Of a stretch of DNA of 64,000 bases, positions 16,192 to 25,231 are shown piece by piece. Source of the DNA: Psychrobacter aestuarii. Lineage in GTDB: Bacteria > Pseudomonadota > Gammaproteobacteria > Pseudomonadales > Moraxellaceae. The translations under genes were made by a program, and so were the position numbers. Under the pieces are notes generated by a model. It was not told where the DNA came from. It saw only the letters and a list, made by a program, of their open reading frames with translations, and made no database searches. The number at the start of each line of letters is the position of its first letter. Position 1 is the first letter of the stretch. The stretch covers positions 2,294,001 through 2,358,000 of the forward strand of contig NZ_CAJGYT010000001.1 of NCBI RefSeq assembly GCF_904846035.1, written 5' to 3'.

Positions 16192-16752
16192 ATGAGCATG
16201 CTGATTGGCACAGGGGTGATGTTTGTAGCAGTGACGTGGTATGTGGGTAAGAAGAGCTGGCATGCGCTGCACCGTATGGTCGGCATCACGCCAGGCACTA
16301 TGGTCTATCACAACCCACAAGTCCCAATAAGGCTACAAGACTTGCGCTTGCAGCAGCTGAACCTTGATAAGACCCATTTACAAAGCTTATCGGACACGCA
16401 TCTTGCTGCGCTACAGCGTATTGACAGTAAAATCGGTCACTATCAGCGCTACTACAAAGATACCCAAAGTAAAAAAACAGCGTCATTACCCACAGCGAGT
16501 GAGCAAGACGTGATTGTGCACAAGCTTATCCATACCCGCTTGCCTGACATGCTGCGCAGTTATCATTTGCAGCACACGCTTGCTATTGCGCCGCCTAATG
16601 CTGAACAGACCAACAGCGCAGAGGCGCTATTGATGGACAGTCTACAAGGTATCGAAAAGCAGCTGGATGCAGGCTTACAAGCCTTGCAGCAAAAGCACAT
16701 GGATGATTTGCGCATCATGAACCGTTATATCGACCAAACCACACGCTCATAA
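16192..16752 (+). CDS. Paralogue trio member 3, membrane-anchored helical protein
   Basis: A 186-residue protein of unknown function with one N-terminal membrane helix (about 3-18, MLIGTGVMFVAVTWYVG). It then carries the trio domain: LQRIDSKIGHYQRYY, VHKLIHTRLPDMLRSYHL, SAEALLMDSLQGIEKQLDAGL, MNRYIDQTTRS. It starts at the ATG at 16192, with AAGGCGG upstream. It follows member 2 after 71 bp and its stop touches the terminator shared with rluB, so the three genes form one plus-strand unit. Similarity to its neighbours is at the level of pattern, not close identity, so the duplication is old. Confidence 0.75.
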   Translation: MSMLIGTGVMFVAVTWYVGKKSWHALHRMVGITPGTMVYHNPQVPIRLQDLRLQQLNLDKTHLQSLSDTHLAALQRIDSKIGHYQRYYKDTQSKKTASLPTASEQDVIVHKLIHTRLPDMLRSYHLQHTLAIAPPNAEQTNSAEALLMDSLQGIEKQLDAGLQALQQKHMDDLRIMNRYIDQTTRS

Positions 16753-16790
16753 AAAAACTGCCAATAGTGCGTGCTATTGGCAGTTTATAC
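16751..16790. terminator. Terminator between the paralogue trio and rluB
   Basis: AAACTGCCAATAG (16755-16767), loop TGCGTG and CTATTGGCAGTTT (16774-16786) form a perfect 13-bp stem. The seven A residues at 16751-16757 become a T run for minus-strand transcripts, so it terminates rluB best. It may also stop transcripts from the trio. Confidence 0.78.
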
Positions 16791-16826
16791 TATTACTAAG
16801 TTAAGGTGTGTCTACCACAATTGAAC

Positions 16827-17738
16827 TTATTGCGGCTTACGACCACGTGATTGCTGCGGCTTGCGGCTGCCAGATTTGTTGTCAGTGCTGCGCTGGTCGC
16901 TGCGACCTGTTGGATTGGTACGACGTGCTTTTAGCGGTTTGTCTTTGATACGCTCTTGTTTGCGCTTGGCCGCGCCGTGCAAGCCTGTACCGTGACGAGG
17001 ACGCAGATTCACAAGGTCGGTTAGGGTATGAATCTCTTTTTTGTCCAGCTCCAAGAAGCGGCCTGTGCGCAGCTCTTTGGGTAGCGCGATTGAGCCGTAG
17101 CGCGTTCTTAATAGACGGCTGACTTTTAAGCCTTGTGATTCAAACAGACGACGCACTTCGCGGTTACGACCTTCTTTGAGTTTGACGTGATACCATTTAT
17201 TGATACCTTCGCCGCCCCCTTCTTTAATGTCATCAAATTGCGCCATACCGTCTTCGAGCATCACGCCTGCGGTTAGTGTACGCGCAATCTCTGGCGTCAC
17301 TTCGCCGAGCACACGTACCGCATATTCACGTACGATTTCGTTCGATGGGTGCATCAAGCGGTGCGCCATTTCGCCATCATTGGTAAATAGCAAAAGACCG
17401 GTTGAATTGATATCTAGGCGGCCGACCATGACCCAGCGGTCGTGGGTGAGTTTTGGCAGACGGTCAAATACCGTTGGGCGACCCTCAGGGTCTTGCGCTG
17501 AGCAAATTTCACCTTCAGGCTTGTAATAAGCAAGCACGCGGCGGCGCTTTTCATTTTCTGAGGTGTATTTGATTAAGCGGCCATCGACACGGATTTCATC
17601 GCCTTGGCTGACGCGATCACCAATGGTAGCAGGTGTGCCATTGATAGAAATACGTCCTGCTTTGATGACCTCTTCAATTTGACGACGTGAGCCAAGACCC
17701 ATACGGGCAAGGGCTTTTTGTAATTTCTCATCTTTCAT
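16827..17738 (-). CDS. rluB: 23S rRNA pseudouridine(2605) synthase RluB
   Basis: RluB makes pseudouridine at position 2605 of 23S rRNA. The N-terminal S4 domain begins MKDEKLQKALARMGLGSRRQ. The catalytic segment is VGRLDINSTGLLLFTNDGE, with the conserved Asp in GRLDINS. A later block, KEGRNREVRRLFESQGLKVSRL, is typical of RsuA/RluB enzymes. The C-terminus is a Lys/Arg/Ser-rich tail, common in the family. I start at the ATG at 17738, with AGGA 8 bp upstream, not at the longer frame to 17807. In many gammaproteobacteria rluB directly follows scpB; here the capsule locus lies between them. Confidence 0.94.
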   Translation of the reverse strand: MKDEKLQKALARMGLGSRRQIEEVIKAGRISINGTPATIGDRVSQGDEIRVDGRLIKYTSENEKRRRVLAYYKPEGEICSAQDPEGRPTVFDRLPKLTHDRWVMVGRLDINSTGLLLFTNDGEMAHRLMHPSNEIVREYAVRVLGEVTPEIARTLTAGVMLEDGMAQFDDIKEGGGEGINKWYHVKLKEGRNREVRRLFESQGLKVSRLLRTRYGSIALPKELRTGRFLELDKKEIHTLTDLVNLRPRHGTGLHGAAKRKQERIKDKPLKARRTNPTGRSDQRSTDNKSGSRKPQQSRGRKPQ

Positions 17739-18119
17739 AACGATATCCTTGAATCGGTAATTGACATTTCGCAATGTATAAAACGCGCATGTTGCGCAAT
17801 AGGGCATATGGATTGATATGCTGTTTTGCGGCAGGTATTATGCCATATTTTTTAAATACAAATAAGCGTCGTGATGTCATAATGTTTGGTTACGTTCCTA
17901 CATATGTCTTACTTTATGTGTTCATACGCTTTTACAGATAAACGGTAATAAAATATATTTTTATGTTAATTCAAAGTGGTTATTATTTAATCATGAATGA
18001 GTTATGTTATGATGCTGCTTACTTATGTTAAGAACGTAAAAGTAGGTCAATGTTTACTTTAAATATTGACCGATTCGGATTTTTTGACAGTTGTATGTGA
18101 TGATTGAGGTCAATGTTCT
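17739..18119. promoter_or_regulatory. AT-rich intergenic region upstream of the capsule operon
   Basis: About 380 bp of clearly AT-rich sequence separate the divergent rluB and wza genes and must carry the K-locus promoter. I found no JUMPstart/ops element (GGCGGTAG). The last 80 bp hold a repeated motif described separately. I cannot place the -35 and -10 boxes reliably. Confidence 0.5.
18044..18117 (+). repeat. Repeated and inverted GGTCAAT motif upstream of wza
   Basis: AGGTCAATGTT occurs at 18044-18054 and again at 18107-18117, just before the wza start. An inverted copy of the core (ATTGACC) lies at 18065-18071, forming a 7-bp inverted repeat with the first copy across a 13-bp spacer. 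The second direct copy contains the GAGG ribosome site of wza. It could be a regulator binding site; chance recurrence is possible in AT-rich DNA. Confidence 0.45.
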
Positions 18120-19208
18120 ATGCGCCAGACAACAAAGTTGCTGAGTACAGCATGTATATTACTAAGCAGTACACTTTATGGTTGTGCGACAACAACCATT
18201 AATGCAGGTTTACAGTCTGGAGATTTGCCCCCAAGCGGTTCTTTTGTTGCCGAAAACGGCCTCAGTTTTACAGTGCAACCGGTCAGTTTGGCGAATCTAC
18301 CGCCAAAGCGCGTGAATAACTATTCAGCATCGACTCGCGATTTAGCGCAGCTGCTTCGCACGTCAGGTCGTGTCGACTATAAAATATCTCAATCAGACGT
18401 ATTGAACATTACTTTGGTCAGTTATCCCGATATTACCAGCGCAGGCGCTTCAGGTTATCCTGTTGACCAACAAGGTTATATTCAATTTCCCCTTATCGGG
18501 CGTATAAAAGCCAGTGGTATGAGCGTGCCGCAATTTACTGCCAATTTGCGCAGTCGTTTGCAGCGCTATTTAAAATATCCTGACCCACAGGTTAAAGTTA
18601 CCGACTACCGTGGTAATCGCTTCTTCATTGACGGTGAAGTGGCAAAATCAGGTGAGTTTAATATCTCTGATGCCCCAGTTTCTTTGTATACCGCCATTTC
18701 TATGGCAGGTGGCGCTACCGAAGAGGGTGACACTGACAATATTACGCTCAATCGTAATGGCCAAAGCTATCAAGTCAGCTTCCAGGCACTGCGTCAAATG
18801 GGCGCTTCTGCCAATCAAATTTATCTAAGAGACGGCGATTCTATTCATGTCAACAGTAAAGACATCAATAGAGTGTATGTACTCGGCGAGTTCGGTAAAG
18901 TTGCACCTGTGCCTATTCTGGAGCAAGGTTTAAGTTTAGCTCAGGTCATTGGTGAGTCTGCTGGTCTAAACCCGAATACTGCAAATGCCGCTAAGATATA
19001 CGTGGTACGAGATCAACCTGGTACCAATCAGGCCGACATTTACTATGTTGATATGCAGCAAATCACCAGTTTTGCCTTGGCCAATCGCTTTGAGATGCAG
19101 CCAAACGATATCATCTATGTGGATCCAACAGGTCTTGCGCGCTGGAACCGTGTGCTGAGTGCGTTGCTACCGTCTACTTCCGCCATCAGAAGCGTTTCAT
19201 CATTATAA
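18120..19208 (+). CDS. wza: Capsule export outer-membrane lipoprotein Wza
   Basis: Wza forms the octameric outer-membrane channel through which group 1-type capsule leaves the cell. The N-terminus is a lipoprotein signal with lipobox LYGC (Cys22). Residues about 85-175 are the polysaccharide export domain (DYKISQSDVLNITLV, then YPVDQQGYIQFPLIGRIKASG), followed by SLBB-type ligand domains (FFIDGEVAKSGEFN and VYVLGEFGKVAPVPI), and near the end the membrane-facing region with NDIIYVDPTGLARWNRVLS. The length of 362 residues is near that of E. coli Wza (379). It is the first gene of the K locus and is followed at 10 bp by wzb. Confidence 0.94.
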   Translation: MRQTTKLLSTACILLSSTLYGCATTTINAGLQSGDLPPSGSFVAENGLSFTVQPVSLANLPPKRVNNYSASTRDLAQLLRTSGRVDYKISQSDVLNITLVSYPDITSAGASGYPVDQQGYIQFPLIGRIKASGMSVPQFTANLRSRLQRYLKYPDPQVKVTDYRGNRFFIDGEVAKSGEFNISDAPVSLYTAISMAGGATEEGDTDNITLNRNGQSYQVSFQALRQMGASANQIYLRDGDSIHVNSKDINRVYVLGEFGKVAPVPILEQGLSLAQVIGESAGLNPNTANAAKIYVVRDQPGTNQADIYYVDMQQITSFALANRFEMQPNDIIYVDPTGLARWNRVLSALLPSTSAIRSVSSL

Positions 19209-19218
19209 GTAGGTTTTT

Positions 19219-19644
19219 ATGAATAACATATTGGTGGTTTGCGTAGGCAATATCTGCCGCAGTCCAATAGGCGAGGTGCTACTCAGACAGCATTATCCTA
19301 ACAAGCACATTGACTCAGCAGGATTGTCTGCCGTTGTGGGCAGCGGAGCAGATGAGAAGTCTGTGCAAGTCATGGCAGATGAAGATGTGGATATGAGCGG
19401 ACATGTTGCCAAGCAAATCAATGAAGATTTGGTCAAAAAAGCGGATTTGATTTTGACCATGTCAAAAAGTCAAACCAAATGGATTGAAGATCAATGGCCA
19501 CATTGCCGTGGTAAGACCTTTAGAATCGGGCACTGGATTGATAAAGATGTGGCTGACCCTTATGGTCATGACGAATCAGCATTTGAGACTGCCAAACAAG
19601 ACATCGTTGATAGTTTGGATCAGTGGTTTAATAAAATCAGTTAA
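19219..19644 (+). CDS. wzb: Low-molecular-weight protein tyrosine phosphatase Wzb
   Basis: Wzb removes phosphate from the tyrosine tail of Wzc, and this cycle is needed for capsule polymer export. The active-site loop VCVGNICRSP (Cys8, Arg14, the C-x5-R motif) is at the N-terminus and the general acid Asp lies in VADPYGHDESAF. The length of 141 residues is standard. It lies between wza and wzc with short gaps, the usual operon order. Confidence 0.95.
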   Translation: MNNILVVCVGNICRSPIGEVLLRQHYPNKHIDSAGLSAVVGSGADEKSVQVMADEDVDMSGHVAKQINEDLVKKADLILTMSKSQTKWIEDQWPHCRGKTFRIGHWIDKDVADPYGHDESAFETAKQDIVDSLDQWFNKIS

Positions 19645-19657
19645 GTAGTGAACATTT

Positions 19658-21871
19658 ATGAATACAGATTCAAACAATTTGTCAAAAACCTCTACTCAAA
19701 AAAGCAGCGATGATATTGATTTGCTGGCACTAGCATTCTCAGTATTGCGTGGCTGGAAGATAATTGTTCTTTTTGCATTACTAGGTCTTGTGGTTGGCGT
19801 TTTATACAGCCGTTATGTCAACCCTACTTACAAATCTGACGCTTTAATCCAGATTGAAGAGCAGTCACAAGGTATTTCTTCTGCACTTGAATCTAGTGAC
19901 TTGGTAACATCATCTGTAGGGCCAGCCCAAACAGAGGCACAATTGATAAAATCACGTATGGTACTTAGCCCTGTCGTGGATCGTCTACACTTGGATATTC
20001 AATTAAGAGATCCTAATGTAGGTACATTTGATAGAATCAAAAGTAATAAGACAAATACACAGTTCAGTTCGCCTGAAGGTGTGTTTTTAGATACAGATAA
20101 TGGTCAAGTGCAAGTCAGTAAATTTGAAGTATCACAAGACTACCTTAATAGACGCTTTACATTATCCCAAACAAGTGAAGGTTTTGTTCTAAATGATGGT
20201 TTTGATGATTTTCGTGGCCAGCTAGGTCAACCTTACCGATTCCGCGGTACAGATGGTGCAATTGAAATTCAAGTCAATGAACTACCAACTGGTAACTATC
20301 CTATCAGTATTACCAAACAATCTTTGCAAAATACCACAGATGCCATTAATTCAGCATTAACTGTTGCAGAAGCAGGTGCGCAGACAGGAATGATTCAGCT
20401 GTCCTTAACGGGTCCGAATCAAGAACAAATCAGTCTTATCTTAAAAAACATTATTCTCTCATATATTGACCAAAACCAATCACGAAACTCTGAAGAAACG
20501 ACGCGTACTATCAAGTTTATGGAATCACAGATTCCAAATATGAAACAAAAACTTGAAACTGCAGAAGCAGCATTCAATACTTTTCGTGAAAATAATGGCA
20601 CGATTGATGTTAATCAAGAAGCCTCTATGCTTGTAGCAGAAAAGGGACAGATTGACGCACAAATTAATGAGTTAAAACTTAAAAAAGCAGATTTAACAAC
20701 CTACTATACTGAAGAGCATCCTCAAGTCATACAAATCAATGACCAGTTGCAAGTGCTCAATGATAGAAAGCGTGAAATTGACAATAGAGTAGAGCAATTA
20801 CCTGAAGTTCAAAGACAGTTTTTACAGCTATCTGAAGACATGAATATCAATCGCGAAATTTATCTGACGATGCTTAAGAACTATGAGCAGCTAAAAATCG
20901 TTAAGGCGGGTCAGATTGGTTATGCACGTATCGTTGATATGCCGATAAGTACATATAGAGTAATCGCGCCTAAGAAAAATCTGATAATAATGATAGCCCT
21001 CATATTGGGAGCATTATTTGGTGTGATTGTTGTATTGCTTAAAAATGCACTTAAAAATACCGTCAAAGATCCTGAACGTATTGAAGAGAAAACTGGCATC
21101 CCGGTTATTGCCACAATCCCACGCTCACCCTCACTGTCGCGTTTGGCGAAAAAGAAAGACACACCCAATCGATTACTCGCCTATATCGATAATAATAGCT
21201 TAAGCTATGAAGCGATTAAGAGTTTGCGTACTTATTTGATGTTTGGGATGCCAGAAACGGGGAAGCTTGGACATCGTGCCAAAATTGTGCTTATTTCAGG
21301 AGAAAGTCCTGGTGTTGGTAAGTCTTTTATTTCTGCTAACTTAGCGGAAGTGTTTGGTCAGCTCAATAAGAAAATTCTGGTGATGGACGCAGATATGCGC
21401 TTGGGTGAGATGCATCGCTTATTTAATATGGAGCCAGACAATGGCTTGGCTGAGTTGCTAAGCCATGAGCAGATAACAGATAGCAACATTGCAGGTGCTA
21501 TTCACCCCACGGCGATGGATCATATCGATTTTATGCCGCGTGGGAAGCAGCCGCATAACCCCGCATCGCTATTAACAGGTGAGCGTTTTGACGAGGTTAT
21601 GCAGCAGCTAAGTACGCACTATGACTACATCATTATCGACTCTCCGCCAGTATTGGCAGCCTCTGACCCCATCATTTTGTCACAATATGCTGATAAAGTA
21701 CTTATGGTTGCGCGTTATGATAAGTCTATTGAAGGCCAGCTCAATTACGCTATTAGGCAAATGAGTAAAGCTAATATTCGAGTTGATGGCATTGTACTTA
21801 ACGATGTACAGCAGACCAAAATGAGTAAATATAGTTATCACTATAATTATGCTTATGGCAACAATAAATAA
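19658..21871 (+). CDS. wzc: Capsule tyrosine autokinase / chain-length regulator Wzc
   Basis: This is an inner-membrane BY-kinase of 737 residues. The N-terminal Wzz-like region has a first membrane helix (IIVLFALLGLVVGVLYS), a long periplasmic coiled-coil part and a second helix (NLIIMIALILGALFGVIVVLL). The cytoplasmic kinase shows Walker A SGESPGVGKSF (about residue 547), Walker A' VMDADMRLG and Walker B YIIIDSPPV. The C-terminal tail has five tyrosines in YSYHYNYAYG, the autophosphorylation cluster that Wzb dephosphorylates. It controls polymer length and works with Wza and Wzy. Confidence 0.96.
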   Translation: MNTDSNNLSKTSTQKSSDDIDLLALAFSVLRGWKIIVLFALLGLVVGVLYSRYVNPTYKSDALIQIEEQSQGISSALESSDLVTSSVGPAQTEAQLIKSRMVLSPVVDRLHLDIQLRDPNVGTFDRIKSNKTNTQFSSPEGVFLDTDNGQVQVSKFEVSQDYLNRRFTLSQTSEGFVLNDGFDDFRGQLGQPYRFRGTDGAIEIQVNELPTGNYPISITKQSLQNTTDAINSALTVAEAGAQTGMIQLSLTGPNQEQISLILKNIILSYIDQNQSRNSEETTRTIKFMESQIPNMKQKLETAEAAFNTFRENNGTIDVNQEASMLVAEKGQIDAQINELKLKKADLTTYYTEEHPQVIQINDQLQVLNDRKREIDNRVEQLPEVQRQFLQLSEDMNINREIYLTMLKNYEQLKIVKAGQIGYARIVDMPISTYRVIAPKKNLIIMIALILGALFGVIVVLLKNALKNTVKDPERIEEKTGIPVIATIPRSPSLSRLAKKKDTPNRLLAYIDNNSLSYEAIKSLRTYLMFGMPETGKLGHRAKIVLISGESPGVGKSFISANLAEVFGQLNKKILVMDADMRLGEMHRLFNMEPDNGLAELLSHEQITDSNIAGAIHPTAMDHIDFMPRGKQPHNPASLLTGERFDEVMQQLSTHYDYIIIDSPPVLAASDPIILSQYADKVLMVARYDKSIEGQLNYAIRQMSKANIRVDGIVLNDVQQTKMSKYSYHYNYAYGNNK

Positions 21872-21901
21872 ACATAAGAATATCTGCTGAGTATTAAGTG
21901 T

Positions 21902-23866
21902 ATGAATATTGAGCTGAACAATGATCTGAGGTCTCAAAAAAACAGAAAGCCTAAGGGTTGGACGCATTATATGGTCAGTAAGCTTTTGGGTTTACCCCGT
22001 CTTATCAAAAAAATTATCTTAAGTAGTGCTGACTTTGTCATGGCAGTATTGTGTTTGTTTTTTGCCTTGTCACTGCGTTTTGGCTATATGGATGCGCATA
22101 TTTCCTTTATAGCACTATGCATGTATGCTGTGATACCTGTTGTTGGTTTACACATTATAGGATTCTATAAGGGCGTTGCTCGTGGGTTTTTTGATGCGTT
22201 AATGGGTAAAGTGCTACAATTATTTTTTGTACTGATTTTATTGTATGAGGCGATATTATATTTTGACGTCTTCCCAATTATGCCACGTTCAGTACCGATA
22301 CTGTTTCTATTCCTATTTTTTATCTGGCTTTGGAACAGCCGCTTGACGATTAAGGAGCTGTTAACTCGTTGGCAGAATAACGGTATCGAGCATCAACAGG
22401 ATGCGACAGAGATTGATAATGTTGTTATTTATGGTGCAGGGCATGCAGGACAAAAGCTATTAGATGGACTAAAAAATTCCCATAAATATAATGTGGTAGC
22501 CTTTGTTGATGATGATCCGCAGTTGACGGGTGCCTATATATTGGGTAAACGAATTTATGCTGCCCAAGATCTTATTGAAGTCGTTGACGAGCTTCATGTT
22601 GCCCAGGTCTTTTTAGCGGTTCCCTCTATTAGTCGCGCACGTAAACGTCAGATTATTAACAAACTGGCTGATATCTCTATTAAAATAAAAGAGTTGCCAA
22701 GTTTACAAGAGATTGCCGATGAAAAAGTAACTGTCAGCCATATGCGTAAGATTGATATTTTAGATGTGCTGGATAGGCAAACCGTAGAGCCAGATGAGTG
22801 TCTGCTGGCTAGAAACATCACAAAGAAAAACGTACTGGTTACGGGTGCTGGTGGCTCTATTGGTAGCGAGCTGTGCAGACAAATCATCAAAAATAAGCCG
22901 CAGTGTTTGGTGCTCTATGAGCTGTCAGAGTTTGCGCTTTATAGTATTCATCAAGAATTACTCGCTAAGCAGAAACGTAATCCTGACTATCAAGAAACTC
23001 AGATTATTGCTCTCATTGGTAATGTTACTAATGAAGATAAGTTGTATCGCGTGTGTCAGGAATACAGTATACAGACGGTATATCACGCGGCAGCTTATAA
23101 GCATGTACCTATCGTAGAATTTAATCCTTTTGAAGGATTGATCAATAATACCAAAGGTACCTATCACTGCGCGCGTGCCGCTATACGTGCCGAAGTTGAT
23201 ACCTTTGTACTTATTTCGACTGATAAAGCAGTGCGTCCAACCAACGTCATGGGTGCCACTAAGCGTTTGGCTGAGCTGACCTGTCAAGGACTGAGTAAAG
23301 TCAGCACTAGAACCTGTATCAGTATGGTGCGTTTTGGTAACGTACTTGGCTCATCTGGCTCAGTGGTACCTGTGTTTACCAAACAGATTGAGCAAGGTTT
23401 GCCTATCACCGTTACTCATCCTGATGTCACACGCTATTTCATGACGATACCAGAAGCCGCCAATCTAGTGATACAAGCAGGGGCGATGGCCAAAGGCGGT
23501 GAAGTCTTTGTCTTAGATATGGGTAACCCCGTCAAAATTGTCGATTTGGCACGGCGCATGATTCATCTTAGTGGCTGTGAAGTCAAGGATGAGCGTCATC
23601 CTAATGGTGATATTGAGATTGTCTTTACTGGTCTACGTCCTGGAGAAAAGCTGTATGAAGAGCTGATTATCGGAGACGACAATATCGAAGCCACTGAGCA
23701 CCCTCTTATCATGCAAGCGATGGAACACAGCTTCCCATTACAAGATATTGAAGCAGTCTTGACGCATACACCTGATAGGGCGAAAGAGAATGATGTTGTC
23801 TGGCTAAAATCTCAACTGACAACATTTGTGGTAGGTTATCGGCAGGACGACGCACAAACAATATAA
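21902..23866 (+). CDS. pglF: PglF/WbpM-type UDP-GlcNAc 4,6-dehydratase
   Basis: A 654-residue membrane-bound nucleotide-sugar dehydratase. Four hydrophobic helices fill the first ~150 residues. A first Rossmann domain (VVIYGAGHAGQKLLDGL) is followed by the catalytic SDR domain (VLVTGAGGSIGSELCRQI). The active site has STDKAVRPTNVMGATKR, in which Met replaces the usual SDR Tyr, as in WbpM, PglF and FlaA1. It makes UDP-4-keto-6-deoxy-GlcNAc, the precursor of bacillosamine-type sugars. The likely partners PglC, PglD and PglE lie about 17 kb downstream at the far end of the locus, so this gene is inferred to start that pathway. FnlA-like alternatives are less likely. Confidence 0.88.
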   Translation: MNIELNNDLRSQKNRKPKGWTHYMVSKLLGLPRLIKKIILSSADFVMAVLCLFFALSLRFGYMDAHISFIALCMYAVIPVVGLHIIGFYKGVARGFFDALMGKVLQLFFVLILLYEAILYFDVFPIMPRSVPILFLFLFFIWLWNSRLTIKELLTRWQNNGIEHQQDATEIDNVVIYGAGHAGQKLLDGLKNSHKYNVVAFVDDDPQLTGAYILGKRIYAAQDLIEVVDELHVAQVFLAVPSISRARKRQIINKLADISIKIKELPSLQEIADEKVTVSHMRKIDILDVLDRQTVEPDECLLARNITKKNVLVTGAGGSIGSELCRQIIKNKPQCLVLYELSEFALYSIHQELLAKQKRNPDYQETQIIALIGNVTNEDKLYRVCQEYSIQTVYHAAAYKHVPIVEFNPFEGLINNTKGTYHCARAAIRAEVDTFVLISTDKAVRPTNVMGATKRLAELTCQGLSKVSTRTCISMVRFGNVLGSSGSVVPVFTKQIEQGLPITVTHPDVTRYFMTIPEAANLVIQAGAMAKGGEVFVLDMGNPVKIVDLARRMIHLSGCEVKDERHPNGDIEIVFTGLRPGEKLYEELIIGDDNIEATEHPLIMQAMEHSFPLQDIEAVLTHTPDRAKENDVVWLKSQLTTFVVGYRQDDAQTI

Positions 23867-23923
23867 CACCTTGATAAGCAATGTAGTTTTAAATAATGAG
23901 TAATAATTTTTTGAGGAATAAGC

Positions 23924-25201
23924 ATGTTACATATTGATGATATTAAAATTGCGGTAATCGGTTTAGGTTACGTTGGCTTGCCATTGGCGGCAGAGTTTGG
24001 TAAGCATCGTCCAGTCATTGGTTTTGATATCAATGCGCAGCGTATTAACGAGTTGTCATCAGGCGTTGATCATACCCTAGAGGTTAGTGAAGAAGAGCTG
24101 GCAGAGGCGACACAGCTTAGCTACAGCTCTGATATCAATGCGCTAAAAGACTGCAATTTCTTTATTGTCACTGTGCCTACACCCATTGATGACTATAAGC
24201 AGCCAGACTTAACACCGCTTATAAAAGCATCGGAGGCAATCGGCGGCGTATTGAAGCAAGGTGATATCGTTGTTTATGAGTCTACCGTGTATCCTGGTGC
24301 GACTGAAGAAGTATGTATTCCTGTATTAGAAAAAGTGTCAGGCTTAACCTTTAATCAAGATTTTTATGCAGGCTATAGCCCAGAGCGTATCAATCCAGGC
24401 GATAAAGAGCATCGTGTCACCAATATCTTAAAAGTGACAGCAGGTTCGACGCCAGAAGTCGCTGATTTGGTAGACGACGTATATAATCTAGTCATTACTG
24501 CAGGCACGCATAAAGCCGCATCTATTAAGGTTGCTGAAGCCGCAAAGGTGATTGAAAATACCCAGCGCGATGTGAATATTGCCCTAATTAATGAGCTTGC
24601 CGTTATCTTTAATAAGATGGGCATTGATACTCAGGCAGTATTAGAGGCAGCTGGCACCAAATGGAACTTTTTACCGTTCCGTCCGGGTCTGGTCGGCGGT
24701 CACTGTATCGGTGTTGACCCATATTACCTTACCCATAAAGCACAAGCCATCGGCTATAACCCTGAAATCATCTTGGCAGGTCGTCGCCTCAATGACGGCA
24801 TGGGCGAATACGTGACTACGCAGCTTATCAAAACCATGATCAAAAAGCGTATTCAAGTAGAGGGTGCAAAAGTACTGATTTTGGGTCTTAGCTTTAAAGA
24901 AAATTGCCCAGATGTACGCAATACCAAAGTTATTGATATCGTACATGAGCTGCAAGAATACAATATCGACGTTGATGTCTATGACCCATGGGTAGACGCA
25001 AGCGAAGCTGAGCATGAGTACGGCATAGCACCAATCTCTACACCAAGTAATGGTCAATACGATGGCATCATTCTAGCGGTTGCGCATAAAGAGTTTGCAC
25101 AAATGGGCGTTTCTGCTATTCGAGATCTAGGTCGTGATAACCATGTCTTATATGACCTAAAGTATCTGTTTGCCAAAGATGACACTGATATTCGTCTATA
25201 A
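23924..25201 (+). CDS. UDP-N-acetylhexosamine 6-dehydrogenase (WbpO/TviB type)
   Basis: A 425-residue NAD-dependent UDP-sugar dehydrogenase. It has the N-terminal [14 protein letters not shown]ossmann motif, [23 protein letters not shown], the substrate region [23 protein letters not shown], and [17 protein letters not shown], whose Cys is the catalytic thiol. It resembles TviB (VipA) and WbpO, which oxidise UDP-GlcNAc or UDP-GalNAc to the uronic acids; Acinetobacter K loci name this enzyme Gna. With the 4-epimerase directly downstream it should supply UDP-GalNAcA. It also resembles WecC, but the pair with a WbpP-type epimerase favours the galacto route. Confidence 0.88.
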   Translation: MLHIDDIKIAVIGLGYVGLPLAAEFGKHRPVIGFDINAQRINELSSGVDHTLEVSEEELAEATQLSYSSDINALKDCNFFIVTVPTPIDDYKQPDLTPLIKASEAIGGVLKQGDIVVYESTVYPGATEEVCIPVLEKVSGLTFNQDFYAGYSPERINPGDKEHRVTNILKVTAGSTPEVADLVDDVYNLVITAGTHKAASIKVAEAAKVIENTQRDVNIALINELAVIFNKMGIDTQAVLEAAGTKWNFLPFRPGLVGGHCIGVDPYYLTHKAQAIGYNPEIILAGRRLNDGMGEYVTTQLIKTMIKKRIQVEGAKVLILGLSFKENCPDVRNTKVIDIVHELQEYNIDVDVYDPWVDASEAEHEYGIAPISTPSNGQYDGIILAVAHKEFAQMGVSAIRDLGRDNHVLYDLKYLFAKDDTDIRL

Positions 25202-25231
25202 ATTATCCATACATCAAGATTGGAAAGCATT

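Noticed and set aside
17739..18119. JUMPstart/ops element upstream of the capsule operon
   Set aside because: I looked for GGCGGTAG on the plus strand and did not find it; GCGGCAGGTATT near 17830 is too different and far from wza.
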